64,000 bases of DNA from Caldibacillus debilis DSM 16016. GTDB lineage: Bacteria; Bacillota; Bacilli; Bacillales; Caldibacillaceae. The stretch spans positions 143,993-207,992 of the forward strand of contig NZ_KB912902.1 of assembly GCF_000383875.1 (NCBI RefSeq), given 5' to 3'. Made by a program: the position numbers and the translations under genes. The notes below the pieces were generated by a model. It was given only the letters and a program-made list of their open reading frames with translations. It was not told the DNA's origin and did not search any database. Below, piece after piece: positions 1 through 10,021 of the stretch; within the stretch, counting starts at the first letter, position 1, and every line of letters begins with the position of its first letter.

Positions 1-423
1 CGTCTCCGCAATCCTTACACGATTTTTCTATGTTTTGTCTCATGAATAAATATATCTCCCTTCTGCGACAACTCCTTGTCAGGGAACCTATGTTCGGTTT
101 TAAAGTTTGTCATCCACAACATTTCAAACATCACGTTTTTCCGCATGCCGCCGTTTCGAGGAAAGTGAAATTGGATGAGATCAGCTGCTTTGGTCTTTTG
201 ATTCAAGGTTAAAGCTCAAGGATGTCCGAAGGTTGAAATAATCCTTATTTACCTTACTATTGCCGGTTCTAATTCAAAACGCAGAACAATTTCTATTGCA
301 TTTTATACTGTTAAAGCCGATGATAAAATCCCCAATATAGCCGGAATAAAATTCCCCACTTACATTAGAACCATAGTGTCGATGAGAGGAGCTAGGTTTT
401 TGATTACGAGAGGGGAATTTTTC
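1..423. other. AT-rich stretch without a recognisable gene
   Basis: Short open frames exist on both strands but none shows a ribosome site followed by a recognisable domain. Base composition is clearly more AT-rich than the genes from 1.3 kb onward. Together with the insertion-sequence relic that follows, this looks like decayed mobile or intergenic DNA. Confidence 0.5.
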
Positions 424-628
424 ATGATCAAAGAGATGTATGAAAGGGGAAAGTATTTCCGATATCGCAAGGGAAGGGATCGATCGGAAAACCGGCCGAA
501 AATATATTCACTCTCCCAATCCCCCTTCCAAATCCAAGCGAAAACCAACAAGAAAAACAGAAGGATCCAAGAGGTCCTTCCGGGGAATTTTAAACCGGCG
601 ATTTTGGCGAAAAAATAATCGGCCTTGA
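424..628 (+). pseudogene. IS21-family transposase (IstA) N-terminal relic
   Basis: Reading from ATG 424 gives MIKEMYERG. A shift of frame near 445 then continues with GESISDIAREGIDRKTGRKY and SPNPPSKSKRKPTRK. This is the start of IstA-type proteins, whose N-terminal helix-turn-helix typically reads like 'MYEKGxSISxIAR..GIDRKTVRKYI'. A second shift near 560 would recover K-Q-K-D-P before a stop. No DDE catalytic domain and no istB follow, so only the DNA-binding N-terminus survives, with at least two frame breaks. The family call rests on recognition of this motif string; a chance match is unlikely but no search was run. Confidence 0.65.
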
Positions 629-1345
629 CAAAATGAGAAATCAACATAGTATTTTTTGTTTTTAGTTTCATTTCTTTAGGGTTATTTTGGAATGTGGGTC
701 ATTATGTAGATGAATACAACTGATCTCCTGACCTTGTAACAGGTGGAAAATTTTGTCTTTTTTTGAATTGGATTGGATTAGGTTTACTTCTTATTCTCTC
801 CGTAATTTCAGGATTAGGGCTTTTTAAGCGTTCCGAATAACGTACAGTTCCCTCAACACTCATACCAACGTTATTATCCCAATCCATAACGAAACAGGCG
901 GAGAATTTCTGATCAAGGAACCACAGCCCTCCCTCCGCCTTTCTGTCAATTAAAATGGATTGTATGATTCTCGAAAACCTTCATACATACTCTTCTTGCT
1001 TGGATTTTCTTTTTTCTACATTTTCCACATGTGATTTGGCAATTCGCCGCTTTTCTTCCCGGTCGCGGAATTATTTCATGATCCTCGCAATGGTCGTAAT
1101 TCTAGAACCAGGAAAAATCTCCCCAATTAAAGACCCACCATTCACCCTGACTTGTTACATTGTTGATAAGAGCCATTGGAGGGAAAATGGGTTGTAAAAA
1201 ATGGGCATCATCTTCTGGCCGGCGTTATTAGCGTCGCGTGTGGAGCATCATGAAATTTTTGCAATACGTTTTCCACAGACGGTAAAAATCGGTGTCCATT
1301 CGCTGACGCGTGACTGCGGCTTTTCCACTGACGTTTGACACCATT
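629..1345. other. gene-free stretch upstream of the glycerate kinase locus
   Basis: No open frame here has both a plausible start and a recognisable product. On the minus strand a 37-codon frame starting with GTG near 1333 and ending near 1223 is open, but it has no family I recognise. Composition rises from AT-rich to the GC-richer genomic norm towards 1345. Confidence 0.45.
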
Positions 1346-2497
1346 TCACGTAACCCCCGCCCTGAGCATTCGGACAACCTGCTCGACCGTTACTTCAATC
1401 TGTTTGGCGGCAATATTCGGTTGAAGGGCTTCCGCTAACGGACGGCATTCCGTTTGGATGGAGAAGACCGCATGGAGAAACCGATTGATTTCTTGCAGTT
1501 CCGTGTCAATCCGGCCGGCGATGCCGACGGCAATTTTCCCGTGCTTCCTTGCCAGTTTTCCCACGCCGATCGGCACTTTGCCCATCATGGACTGGTTGTC
1601 CAAGCTTCCTTCCCCGGTGATGACCACATCGGCCCGCCTTATTTTTTCTTCCAATCTTGTCAGCTTTATCATCGTTTCCACCCCGGAAGAAATGCGGCCG
1701 TTCAAACAGGCGGTGATGGCGCCGCCGAGCCCTCCGGCCGCCCCTGCGCCTTGAATTTCTTGCACATTGACACCGTAATGGTTTTCAAACAGTTTGGCCA
1801 GCTTCCGTAACGCTTCGTCCAGCACGGCAATTTCAGATTCATTTGCTCCTTTTTGCCGGGCAAAAACGTAAGCCGCTCCCTTCTCCCCATAAAAGGGATT
1901 CATGACATCACTGGCGGCAATAAATCGGCATTCCTTCAGCTCAGGGATGGCGTCATCATCCGAAAAACTCGCAACTTTCAACAAAGGATTTCCTTCTTTT
2001 CCGATTTCCTGCCCCGTTTCGTCATAAAATTTCCATCCGAGGGCCTGCAGCATGCCGACGCCGCCGTCGTTCGTCGCACTTCCGCCAAGGGAGATGACAA
2101 TGCGGCGATATCCCCGTTTGACCGCATCGCGGATCTGTTCTCCAAGGCCGTAAGTCGTTGTATACATCGGATTTCGTTCCGCCGGGGCAAGGAGCATGAG
2201 TCCGCTGCTTTGGGCCGATTCAATAAATGCCGTTTCCTCCCCATCCTGCCCGATCACGGCATAGGTTGCCTTTACCCGTTCCATCCGCGGACCGTGTACG
2301 AACACTTCGATTCCCTTTGCCGAATCGGGATTTCCGGATAAAAGAACGTCGACGCTTCCCTCTCCGCCGTCAGCCATCGGAGCGATCTCCACTTCCGCTT
2401 CAGGAAACGCCCGCAAAATTCCGCTTTTTGCGGCTTTCCCCGCCTCATATGCGGAAAGGGAATCTTTAAAAGAATCCGTTGCGATTAAAAATCTCAT
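1346..2497 (-). CDS. glxK: glycerate kinase (GlxK/GarK family)
   Basis: Phosphorylates D-glycerate with ATP, normally to 2-phosphoglycerate in this family, feeding it to glycolysis. The 383-residue product begins MRFLIATDSFKDSLSA and has the family blocks MADGGEGSVD (about residues 41-50), GGSATNDGG (138-146) and, near the C-terminus, VITGEGSLDNQSMMGK. Length fits the roughly 380-residue family. I chose ATG 2497 because it follows AGGAGC by nine bases; the frame stays open 25 codons further up but that extension has no family resemblance. It lies on the same strand and 148 bases downstream of a truncated GH13_18 phosphorylase. That enzyme group includes glucosylglycerate phosphorylase, which releases glycerate, so the pair probably formed a glucosylglycerate-use locus. 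Confidence 0.93.
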   Translation of the reverse strand: MRFLIATDSFKDSLSAYEAGKAAKSGILRAFPEAEVEIAPMADGGEGSVDVLLSGNPDSAKGIEVFVHGPRMERVKATYAVIGQDGEETAFIESAQSSGLMLLAPAERNPMYTTTYGLGEQIRDAVKRGYRRIVISLGGSATNDGGVGMLQALGWKFYDETGQEIGKEGNPLLKVASFSDDDAIPELKECRFIAASDVMNPFYGEKGAAYVFARQKGANESEIAVLDEALRKLAKLFENHYGVNVQEIQGAGAAGGLGGAITACLNGRISSGVETMIKLTRLEEKIRRADVVITGEGSLDNQSMMGKVPIGVGKLARKHGKIAVGIAGRIDTELQEINRFLHAVFSIQTECRPLAEALQPNIAAKQIEVTVEQVVRMLRAGVT

Positions 2498-2543
2498 GAA
2501 AATCCAGCTCCTGTTCCTTCCTTCACATCCGATTTTAGAAAAG

Positions 2544-2566
2544 AAAGGGCGAGGTATGCGCCCTTT
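2544..2566 (-). terminator. bidirectional hairpin between phosphorylase relic and glycerate kinase
   Basis: AAAGGGCG and CGCCCTTT form an 8-bp perfect stem around a 7-base loop, with T/A-rich runs on both sides. It could end the transcript of the upstream relic or act as a partial attenuator before the kinase ribosome site at about 2507. Confidence 0.55.
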
Positions 2567-2644
2567 TTTCATCGATCAATAATTTCAGGGGGTCGAATCC
2601 TAAAGAACATCCCCCGGCTGCCGAAAAACATCCGTCCCGCCCGG

Positions 2645-3901
2645 TTACTTGATCCACACAAACTGATACGGGGACAATGAGAAGGATCCATTCACTTTTT
2701 CACCCGTAAACAAATCCTCTCCGCTTATTCCCAAGTCGACCCTTGCCGTGTTTGGCGTGACGTTCACAACCAAATAAACCGATTCACCCGTATGTTCGTT
2801 CTCCCTTTTTAAGGCAAATACGTGATCGCCCAATTCAAGGATCTTTTGCGGTGCATAGGGCGAGAATGCCGGCTGTTTGCGGCGGATTTCGATCATTCGT
2901 TTCAAGCCGTGAAAAATCGCTTTGCGCCGGGAATTATTTTCCAATTCATGGACAATGCGGCCGTATTCAAGTTTTTCACGATTGATCCGGCGGTTTATTC
3001 CTGATTCCTCAAGGCCCTTATAATCATTGCGCGAGCCGAGCAGCGAATGATAATAGATGGCCGGAACACCGATTACCGATAGTAAAATCGCATGGGCCGC
3101 AAGCATTTTTTGAACTTGCCGCTCTTCCGTGACATCGGTATCCCGGTTCATGAGCGCGTCAAAATAATTTATGTTCAATTCGTAGACCGACCGGCTTCCG
3201 TCGGTATTCGTTTTATAGGAGACTCGTCCGCCGTTTTGCAACACTTTCTCCACCAATAATAGTTTCTCTTCTTCCGACAAAATCCCTTCTGTCGGGCGCA
3301 TGCCGATTCCGTCATGGCTGGCCAAGAAATTAAAATAGGTGGCTTGGTCGGAGACTTTCCCGATGGTTTTCGCCCACTCCGTTAATTTTCGCGAGTTATG
3401 AACCGTGAACGCATGTAACACGAGCGGCGGGAGCGAAAATTGATAGACCATGTGGGCCTCATTTGTCCCGTCTCCGAAATAGCTGATATTTTCAGCATGC
3501 GGCACGTTCGTTTCGGTGATGATTTGGGTATTTGGTTTAAAATAATCGAGAACGAGCCGCCACAATTGAATGATGGCATGGGTCTGGGGCAGATGCATGC
3601 AACTGGTGCCGGATTCCTTCCATATAAAACCGATCGCGTCTAAACGAATGCTCGCCGCCCCTTTGTAGGCATACTCGAGCAGAATATCGGTCATCTCCAA
3701 TAAAACCGGGAAATGACGGAAATTGACGTCGATTTGATCTTCACTAAACGTCGTCCAGGCCGTTTTCCTTCCATTGACCCCCAGATATTCATGAAATAAA
3801 GGGGTTGTCCTTGGCCGGATGACCCTACTTGTATCAAAGGACGGATCCTTCGGAATGAAATAATGTTCATCATTCGGATTATTTTGCAAATACCGCTGAA
3901 A
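2645..3901 (-). pseudogene. GH13 subfamily 18 glycoside phosphorylase, 5'-truncated (glucosylglycerate/sucrose-6F-phosphate phosphorylase type)
   Basis: These enzymes split a glucoside with phosphate to give alpha-glucose-1-phosphate. The surviving part starts in the middle of the barrel: the open frame runs FQRYLQNNPNDEHYFIPKD and is closed by TGA at 3902-3904 just before the family's usual beta-strand 1-3 region. About 120 N-terminal residues are missing. Retained are RLDAIGF with the nucleophile Asp, KESGTSCMHLPQTH, the acid/base Glu in ITETNVPH, and ASHDGIGMRP. The only start available is TTG 3889, with no good ribosome site. The C-terminus (SPYQFVWIK) looks complete. The NVPH and SYFGDGTNEA region together with the adjacent glycerate kinase favours glucosylglycerate phosphorylase over sucrose phosphorylase; that is inference. 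Without the N-terminal strands it should be inactive. Confidence 0.85.
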
Positions 3902-4010
3902 TCAACCCTCGTTGTTCTTACCGTTATATTATTTGAATTTTTTATGAAAAAACATTAGGCTTGGCACCGTTACCTGAAACCTTTTCTCTTCCCTTGAAAA
4001 TATGATTTCA

Positions 4011-4041
4011 GCCCCCTGTTGAACAGGGGGCTTTTGTTTTT
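4011..4041 (+). terminator. strong intrinsic terminator without an upstream + strand gene
   Basis: GCCCCCTG and CAGGGGGC flank TTGAA and are followed by CTTTTGTTTTT on the plus strand. No plus-strand gene precedes it; the DNA just upstream is the deletion edge of the phosphorylase relic. In the other direction it could weakly end the ABC exporter operon that stops at 4273, but the minus-strand tail is not T-rich. Confidence 0.75.
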
Positions 4042-4272
4042 ATCTCAAATTTCCTATGGAAGATTTTTTCCCAAAATCATAGATGCAGTTGCCCGCTTCT
4101 TTTTGGAATTTCTTTTTCCGACAAACTCCGTACCGCACTGCTCCTCCCTAATTTGTACCACATTAACGGGCCGGGCCCCGTTGACCATCGTCACCATCAA
4201 GGCTGCAGGCCCGGGGATGGGAAATGCCCGCTTCCGGATCGCCGGCTGTTTTCCGCTCCCGTCCCCCGCTTC

Positions 4273-7200
4273 CTAATCGACGGACTTCAGCGATTCCGCC
4301 ATAGGAATGCCCTTCAGTCTGTAATGCATGACCAGGTTGACGGCGATGGAAAAGGCGAAGGTCAAAAGGGCCGACCAAAGGAAGCTGTCCGGATGAACCT
4401 GCTGGCCGAACATCATCGTATCGATTTCCATCGTATCGATCACATGGCGGTGGAGAAGGATTCCCAATAGGAAACCGGTCAATGTCCCGATCAAGGTCAG
4501 GAGCAAATTTTCCCGGTAAACGTAAGCATCCACTTCCCAATTCCGGAAGCCGAGCACTTTGACCGTCGCGATTTCCTTGATCCGTTCGGTGATGTTGATG
4601 TTGGTCAAATTGTAGAGAACGACAAAGGCGAGGGCCCCCGCGGAAACGATGAGGATCAGCACGACGGAATCGAGGCTTTTTAACGTATCGTGGAAATGGT
4701 CGGCGATATCCTTCAGGAAAAAGACGTTCACCACCCCGTCCTGTTTCATCAGATCTTCCGCCAAGGCCGTCCTGCCGTTTCCTTCCGGGTCCTTCAAGGA
4801 AAAAATCGCCTTATCGTAATCCGGGGCCTTCCCCGTTATTTTTTCATAGTACGCCGGGGACATGTATAGATAATGGGACATGTAGTTCTCGGCAACGGCG
4901 GAGATTTTCGCTACGTAGGTATGGTTGTCCGGATCCCGGAAACGGATCGTATCCCCTGGTCCGGCGTTCAACAGTTCGGCCAGCTTTTCGGTGATGACGG
5001 CCCCGTCCTCCGGGATGCGGATGGCACGTTTTGTCTTTCTTTCCCGTAGATGAATGAACGGATCCAGCTCCTCCGGTTCTTTCGGAATGAGCAAATTGGC
5101 TTCATAGGAACGGTCCGACCCGGAAAGCAGGGCGTCGACCGATTCGCCGCTTAAGGGCATGTAGGCTTGGACTTCTTTCCGGGTCCCCAAAATCGCCGCC
5201 CAGTCTACAGCTTCCCCATCCGATCCTTCCGCGATGACCTGGCCGTCATAGAGAAAAATTTCCTTAAACTGTTTTCCCATGATATCATTGATGGAGTCGC
5301 TTAATCCGAAACCGGTGATCAACAGGGCAGTGCAGCCGGAAATGCCCAGCACGGTCATGAAAAATCGCCGCTTGTACCGGAAGATGTTCCGGAAAGAGAC
5401 CTTATAGGAAAAGGACAGCCGGGACCACAGGGGAGTGATCCTCTCCAAAAGGATCCGCTTCCCCGGCTTCGGCGCCCGCGGCTGCATCAGCCTCGCCGGC
5501 ACGGACCGCAATTCCTGCATCACCGCCAAAAAGGTGGAGGCCGTCGTCGTCAGAAGGGCGATGGCGGTGGAAAGGACGGCTAGATCCCAATGATAGGGCG
5601 TTAAAATGTCGGGAATCGTATACATGATTTGGTAGGACTCCATGATCGCCTTCGGAAACAGCCGGAAACCGACGGCAAGCCCGAACAGGGATCCCAACAG
5701 GCTGGAGGAAAAACCGTAGATCAAATAGTTGGCGGCGATCCGTCCGGATCCGTAACCGATGGCCTTCAAGGTCCCGATTTGCACCCGATCTTCTTCCACC
5801 ATCCGCGTCATGGTCGTCAAACACACGAGGGCGGCCACCAAAAAGAAGAACAGGGGGAAAACCTTCGCCACCGCGCCGATCCTTTCCGCATCGTCCCCGT
5901 ATCCGGAATAGCCCGGATTTCCGTCCCTTGTAAATACAAACCATTCATCCGGGATCTCCTGCCAATTTTTCTCCGAATCCCGGATTTTTTCTTCCCCTTG
6001 GCGAATTTCGCTCAAAATCTTCGCCTTTTCCGCCTCGTAATTTTTCCGTTCTTCCGCCAATTTCGCCTTCGCCGCGTTCAGCCGGTTCCTCCCTTCCGAC
6101 AGCGCCTGCTGCAGTTCCCTTTCCTTCCGGGTGATCTCCGCAGCCCCGGCGGCGATTTTTTCTTCGTTCCGGGAGATTTCCCGTTTTGCCCGGTCCAGCT
6201 CCGCTTTGCCCCTCTTCAATTCCTCCTCCGCAGCCTTGAGCTCCGCCAAGCCGTTTTCATAGCGGCTCAATTCGGACCGGTATTCTTTCTTCGCCCCATC
6301 GAGGAGGTCCCGTCCGGCTTCGTATTCCGCCTTTTCCCTTTCGTAAACCTCTTTTTGCCCGGTCCATTCCTGTTCCATTCGGGAAAGGGACTTATCCAAT
6401 TCGGCGGCGACGGCCGGGCCGTTTTCCCCGTTATAGCTGTTCAACAGCCATTCCTTCATTTCTTCGGGCAGGCCGGCATTTTCGATCAGCTGTTTGAATG
6501 TTTCCCGGGAAATCGGGGAGATTTGGAGCAAGGCCTCCCGCAGCGAGCGTAATGCCCCGATGGTCCGTTCCAGTTCTTCCAGCTGTTTCCGCCCTTGTTC
6601 CAGCCGGCCTTCAGCCGCTTTAAGCTTCCCTTCCGTCGCTTTTATTTCCTGTAACCCTCGGTCCAGTTCACGCTTCGCCGAAACCAATTTTTCCCTTTCC
6701 TGCAGATAATGCCGATAGGCGGCCTGCCATTTTTCCTCATTTTCTTTGTAGGCGGCTTTTCCCTTCGCCAAAGCCCCCTTTGCCTCTTCCAATTCCGCTT
6801 TCGCCTGTTTCAATTGGGCTTCGGCCGCTTCTTCTTGCGCCTTTAAATCCGCTTCGCCCCTCCCGATGTCCCGCTCCGCGCGCAAAAGCTCCCTGTTCCC
6901 GGCGGCAAGCCGCTCCTTTGCTTTCCGTTTTTGCTCGGCCAGTTCCGCTTTCGCCGCGTCCAGCTTCCTCGCCAAATCCCTTTTGTCGGCGGAGGCAGCC
7001 TCGGACCCGAGTTTTTCCAGCGATTTTTTGATCGGCTGCAGATGTTTGTCATATTCCCGGGTAAAGGCGGTCAAGCGGCGGGATTCCTCCGTTTGGATAA
7101 AAAGGTCCGTCGGTTTTTCGCCGGCGAAATCTTCTTCCGGGATGAAGGCAAAGAAATCGATGGCACCGTCCCCGATGTTGGTCTGGCCCCGTTCGAAGCT

Positions 7201-7770
7201 GATATATAAAGGGGAATCGATGACGCCGACGACGGTAAAGGTCTGCCGTTTCAAAACATCCCCGGTTTTTTCATCCTCCGCCGCCGACAAAGTAACGCTG
7301 CTGCCCAATATGACATCCCCGGGAGCGTATTTTCCCCCTTCCACGGCCATTTCACCCGGCTTTTCCGGCAGCCTGCCCGCCTTCAGCACCGGCTGATTCA
7401 ATCCCTTCTTCCCGCGGAAATCGTCTTCATTATAGCTGTACACCCTGACAATGTACGTGTTGCCCTGCCCGGTGGTCAGAAAAAGATCTTTCGAGTACCC
7501 ATCCTGGACTTTTCCGATCCCCTTTTCCTTTTTCACCCTTTCCATGTCCTCTTTATCCAATCCGAGCGGCGCATACACGCGAAGATCGGAAAGGTTGGTC
7601 CGTTTAAAATATTCGTCGGCGGAAAGGATCATGTCCGGTTCCGTCGCATTGATCCCGGCGAAAAATCCCGTTCCGAGGGCGATGATGGCAAAGATGGAAA
7701 GGAAGCGGGTCTTCGTCTTCCAGATGGTGCGAAAGCATAGCTTGGACATCGGATGGCTTCCCATTACCAT
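4273..7770 (-). CDS. FtsX/MacB-type ABC transporter permease with long coiled coil
   Basis: Large permease of 1165 residues partnering the ATPase encoded just upstream. One membrane segment lies near residues 25-45, followed by an extracytoplasmic domain. A long Glu/Lys/Ala-rich coiled coil covers roughly residues 235-610. A first FtsX module of three membrane segments (starting VFPLFFFLVAALVCL) follows, then a second extracytoplasmic part and a second FtsX module at the C-terminus (LILIVSAGALAFVVLYNL, IKEIATVKVLGF). The start ATG 7770 overlaps the ATPase stop; ATG 7764 is equally possible. Permeases of this layout occur in Firmicutes next to LolD-like ATPases; the substrate (lipid, peptide or antimicrobial) cannot be told from sequence. 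The coiled coil probably reaches across the cell wall. Confidence 0.88.
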   Translation of the reverse strand: MVMGSHPMSKLCFRTIWKTKTRFLSIFAIIALGTGFFAGINATEPDMILSADEYFKRTNLSDLRVYAPLGLDKEDMERVKKEKGIGKVQDGYSKDLFLTTGQGNTYIVRVYSYNEDDFRGKKGLNQPVLKAGRLPEKPGEMAVEGGKYAPGDVILGSSVTLSAAEDEKTGDVLKRQTFTVVGVIDSPLYISFERGQTNIGDGAIDFFAFIPEEDFAGEKPTDLFIQTEESRRLTAFTREYDKHLQPIKKSLEKLGSEAASADKRDLARKLDAAKAELAEQKRKAKERLAAGNRELLRAERDIGRGEADLKAQEEAAEAQLKQAKAELEEAKGALAKGKAAYKENEEKWQAAYRHYLQEREKLVSAKRELDRGLQEIKATEGKLKAAEGRLEQGRKQLEELERTIGALRSLREALLQISPISRETFKQLIENAGLPEEMKEWLLNSYNGENGPAVAAELDKSLSRMEQEWTGQKEVYEREKAEYEAGRDLLDGAKKEYRSELSRYENGLAELKAAEEELKRGKAELDRAKREISRNEEKIAAGAAEITRKERELQQALSEGRNRLNAAKAKLAEERKNYEAEKAKILSEIRQGEEKIRDSEKNWQEIPDEWFVFTRDGNPGYSGYGDDAERIGAVAKVFPLFFFLVAALVCLTTMTRMVEEDRVQIGTLKAIGYGSGRIAANYLIYGFSSSLLGSLFGLAVGFRLFPKAIMESYQIMYTIPDILTPYHWDLAVLSTAIALLTTTASTFLAVMQELRSVPARLMQPRAPKPGKRILLERITPLWSRLSFSYKVSFRNIFRYKRRFFMTVLGISGCTALLITGFGLSDSINDIMGKQFKEIFLYDGQVIAEGSDGEAVDWAAILGTRKEVQAYMPLSGESVDALLSGSDRSYEANLLIPKEPEELDPFIHLRERKTKRAIRIPEDGAVITEKLAELLNAGPGDTIRFRDPDNHTYVAKISAVAENYMSHYLYMSPAYYEKITGKAPDYDKAIFSLKDPEGNGRTALAEDLMKQDGVVNVFFLKDIADHFHDTLKSLDSVVLILIVSAGALAFVVLYNLTNINITERIKEIATVKVLGFRNWEVDAYVYRENLLLTLIGTLTGFLLGILLHRHVIDTMEIDTMMFGQQVHPDSFLWSALLTFAFSIAVNLVMHYRLKGIPMAESLKSVD

Positions 7771-8471
7771 TCAATCCTTTCCACGGGAACGGGATTTTCG
7801 TTCCTTTCGATGGCGGTCACTTCCCCGCTTTTCATCCGGATGACTTTGTCCGCCATGTCCGTCAGTGCGGAGTTGTGAGTGATCATCACTACCGTCATCC
7901 CCGTTTTTCTCGCCGTATCCTGCAAAAGTTTCAGGATCGTTTTGCCCGTTTGGTAATCCAAGGCGCCGGTCGGTTCGTCGCAAAGCAAAAGTTTCGGGTT
8001 TTTCGCCAGCGCCCTGGCGATGGCCACCCGCTGTTGTTCGCCTCCGGAAAGCTGGGAGGGAAAATTGTTCATCCGTTCTTTCAAACCGACCCTTTCCAGC
8101 ACTTCTTCCGCGTCAAGGGGGTTCTTGCTGATCTGCACCGCCAATTCCACGTTTTCCTTGGCGGTGAGGTTGGGGACGAGGTTGTAAAATTGAAAGACGA
8201 AACCGATGTCGTTCCGCCTGTATTCCGTCAGCATCTTATCGTTATACGCGCTGATGTCTTTCTTGTCGACGATGATCGTCCCCTCATCGGCCCGGTCCAT
8301 CCCGCCCAAAAGGTTGAGGACCGTCGTTTTTCCGGCCCCCGAGGAACCGACGACGATGGCAAATTCGCCCTTTTCAATCGTAAAGCTGACCCCCCGCACC
8401 GCATGGATCGTCACTTCCCCCATCCGGTACCGCTTATGGACATTTTCCAGCTTGATGAAGCTCACGGCCAT
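7764..8471 (-). CDS. ABC transporter ATP-binding protein (LolD/MacB type)
   Basis: A 235-residue ATPase powering the permease that follows with overlapping ends. Walker A is GSSGAGKTT (about residues 42-50), the signature is LSGGEQQRV, and Walker B runs into [12 protein letters not shown], followed by an H-loop in MITHNS. The CDEPTGALD style and the length are those of MacB/LolD-like ATPases rather than of importers. ATG 8471 follows AAGGAG. A promoter with AGTCAA/ATCTTA complements lies 30-60 bases upstream, so the two genes form an operon. Confidence 0.92.
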   Translation of the reverse strand: MAVSFIKLENVHKRYRMGEVTIHAVRGVSFTIEKGEFAIVVGSSGAGKTTVLNLLGGMDRADEGTIIVDKKDISAYNDKMLTEYRRNDIGFVFQFYNLVPNLTAKENVELAVQISKNPLDAEEVLERVGLKERMNNFPSQLSGGEQQRVAIARALAKNPKLLLCDEPTGALDYQTGKTILKLLQDTARKTGMTVVMITHNSALTDMADKVIRMKSGEVTAIERNENPVPVERIEW

Positions 8472-8501
8472 TCACCTTTTTCTCCTTGGCGTTCTACCGT
8501 A

Positions 8502-8529
8502 ATCTTATCATTGCTGAACCGATAGTCAA
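8502..8529 (-). promoter_or_regulatory. sigma-A-type promoter of the ABC exporter operon
   Basis: On the minus strand TTGACT (8529-8524) and TAAGAT (8507-8502) are separated by 16 bases. The start codon is 30 bases further on. Confidence 0.6.
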
Positions 8530-9149
8530 TGTTTAAGGCGGGAATTTTTTCCTGTCCTTCCGGGATGAAGCCGGGCCGCATCCGGACGTTTGACGCCTAT
8601 TGATGTGCGATACGGAAAGACCGGCAAGGGCTTTTCAATCCGGTTTGGCCCCGCTTTTCCAACCGCTCCGCCGGCACGTATGAAAGGTTTCATCCGGGAG
8701 CAGCCGGCCGGCCTTCTATCCGTTTTCGCGGCGAACGTTTAGTTTAGGCCCGGATGTCACGGCCGGGACGCCGATCGCCGGCAGCGCCGCACGTCCCCGG
8801 CCTGTCCGGAGGCGCCCGTACTTTTGTAAAGAGATGCGGTCCTTTCCCCGTTCCGCCGGCATCGGGAGTGTCTGGATCGGAAGGATATGCCTCCGCCTCA
8901 ATCATGTCGATTTCACCGATCGCCTTTAGTCAGGCAGCGATTGGAAGCATTTGGCCGTCGGCTTATGGGAAGAAAAAACCGATGTCTGACCGGACGATTC
9001 CAGGCCGGTTTTCCCGGAAAGCCTTTGCATTTTTACCTCATGAAAAATTTTTCAGGAAAAAAAAGGAGGCCGTTTTCCACGGAACCGGAGAATAAATCTT
9101 CCGGTTGAGAACATCCTATAAAAAGAAAAAATGGAAGGAGGATCGCATC
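8530..9149. other. gene-free interval between divergent ABC operon and spore lipoprotein gene
   Basis: About 600 bases of GC-rich sequence with only short overlapping open frames lacking ribosome sites or recognisable domains. The last 100 bases become A-rich and lead into the strong ribosome site of the lipoprotein gene. No clear hairpin or repeat was noticed. Confidence 0.4.
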
Positions 9150-9737
9150 ATGAAGAAGCTGGTGCTGATGTTTTTGCTGACCGCCGCATCTTTCAGCCTG
9201 ATCGGCTGCATGAACGGCGATCAAGATCAAAATGAACAAACTTCAAGAAACCGGGACAACACCCTGAACGTCAATGATCAAAGGGACGGAAGAAATGCGT
9301 GGGATTTTACGGGCAACGGCCGGAATGGCAATGGGCCGAATACGGTCAACAATCCCGATATGACGAACGATAACGGCCGTTACGGGGCGGACAATAACGG
9401 AAATAACCGTTATGCGGTTGCCGAAGAAGCGGCGCGGCAAGTGGCGGATTTAAAGGAAGTCGATACCGCCAACGTCATCTGCACGGACCGCAACGCTTAT
9501 GTCGCCGTTGTCTTGGACGATAACGTGGACCGCCTGTCCAAAAGGCTGGAAGAAAAGATCGCCGACCGGGTAAGAAGGGCCGATACGAGCATCGACAACG
9601 TGTATGTATCCGCAAATCCAGACTTCGCCCAGCGGATGAACGATTACGCGCAAAAGATCAACAACGGCGAACCGATCCAAGGGTTCGCGGAAGAATTCAA
9701 TGAAATGGTGCGGAGGGTCTTCCCGAACGCCCGCTGA
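9150..9737 (+). CDS. YhcN/YlaJ-family sporulation lipoprotein
   Basis: Predicted lipoprotein of 195 residues. A signal peptide MKKLVLMFLLTAASFSLIG ends in the lipobox L-I-G-C with Cys20 as the lipidated residue. A low-complexity Asn/Gly/Asp/Arg-rich linker (about residues 22-88) is followed by the conserved YhcN/YlaJ domain beginning RYAVAEEAARQVADL and containing VICTDRNAYVAVVLD. Proteins of this family sit in the spore inner membrane region in Bacillus; their exact role is unsettled. ATG 9150 follows GGAAGGAGG and the gene is closed by a strong terminator. It appears monocistronic. Confidence 0.88.
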   Translation: MKKLVLMFLLTAASFSLIGCMNGDQDQNEQTSRNRDNTLNVNDQRDGRNAWDFTGNGRNGNGPNTVNNPDMTNDNGRYGADNNGNNRYAVAEEAARQVADLKEVDTANVICTDRNAYVAVVLDDNVDRLSKRLEEKIADRVRRADTSIDNVYVSANPDFAQRMNDYAQKINNGEPIQGFAEEFNEMVRRVFPNAR

Positions 9738-9741
9738 CCGG

Positions 9742-9780
9742 AAAAAACGAACTTGCGTCCATCGGCCAAGTTCGTTTTTT
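9742..9780 (+). terminator. intrinsic terminator of the spore lipoprotein gene
   Basis: A 14-bp perfect stem (AAAAAACGAACTTG with CAAGTTCGTTTTTT) around an 11-base loop begins four bases after the stop codon. Confidence 0.9.
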
Positions 9781-10021
9781 CATTTCCGTCCGGGGCGGGA
9801 ACGAACGGATGCCGGATGCTGGAACAGAACGGTTTTCGCGAAGAGAGTGATCCTTCCGGCATGAAACGGATAGCGATTCGCCTGTCTGCCTCCGGAAAGA
9901 TCCGCCTTTTCATTCCTTCCCGGATTTGGAAAGCACGTTTGCAGTTCCAATTGCAAAGATTTACCTTTCTTTCGCATCCTGTGGGGCCGTATACCCGTTT
10001 TCCTGCGCGCGGCGTTCCTAT

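Noticed and set aside
1223..1333. A 37-codon minus-strand frame starting with GTG before the glycerate kinase 3' side
   Set aside because: Too short, no ribosome site, unknown sequence.
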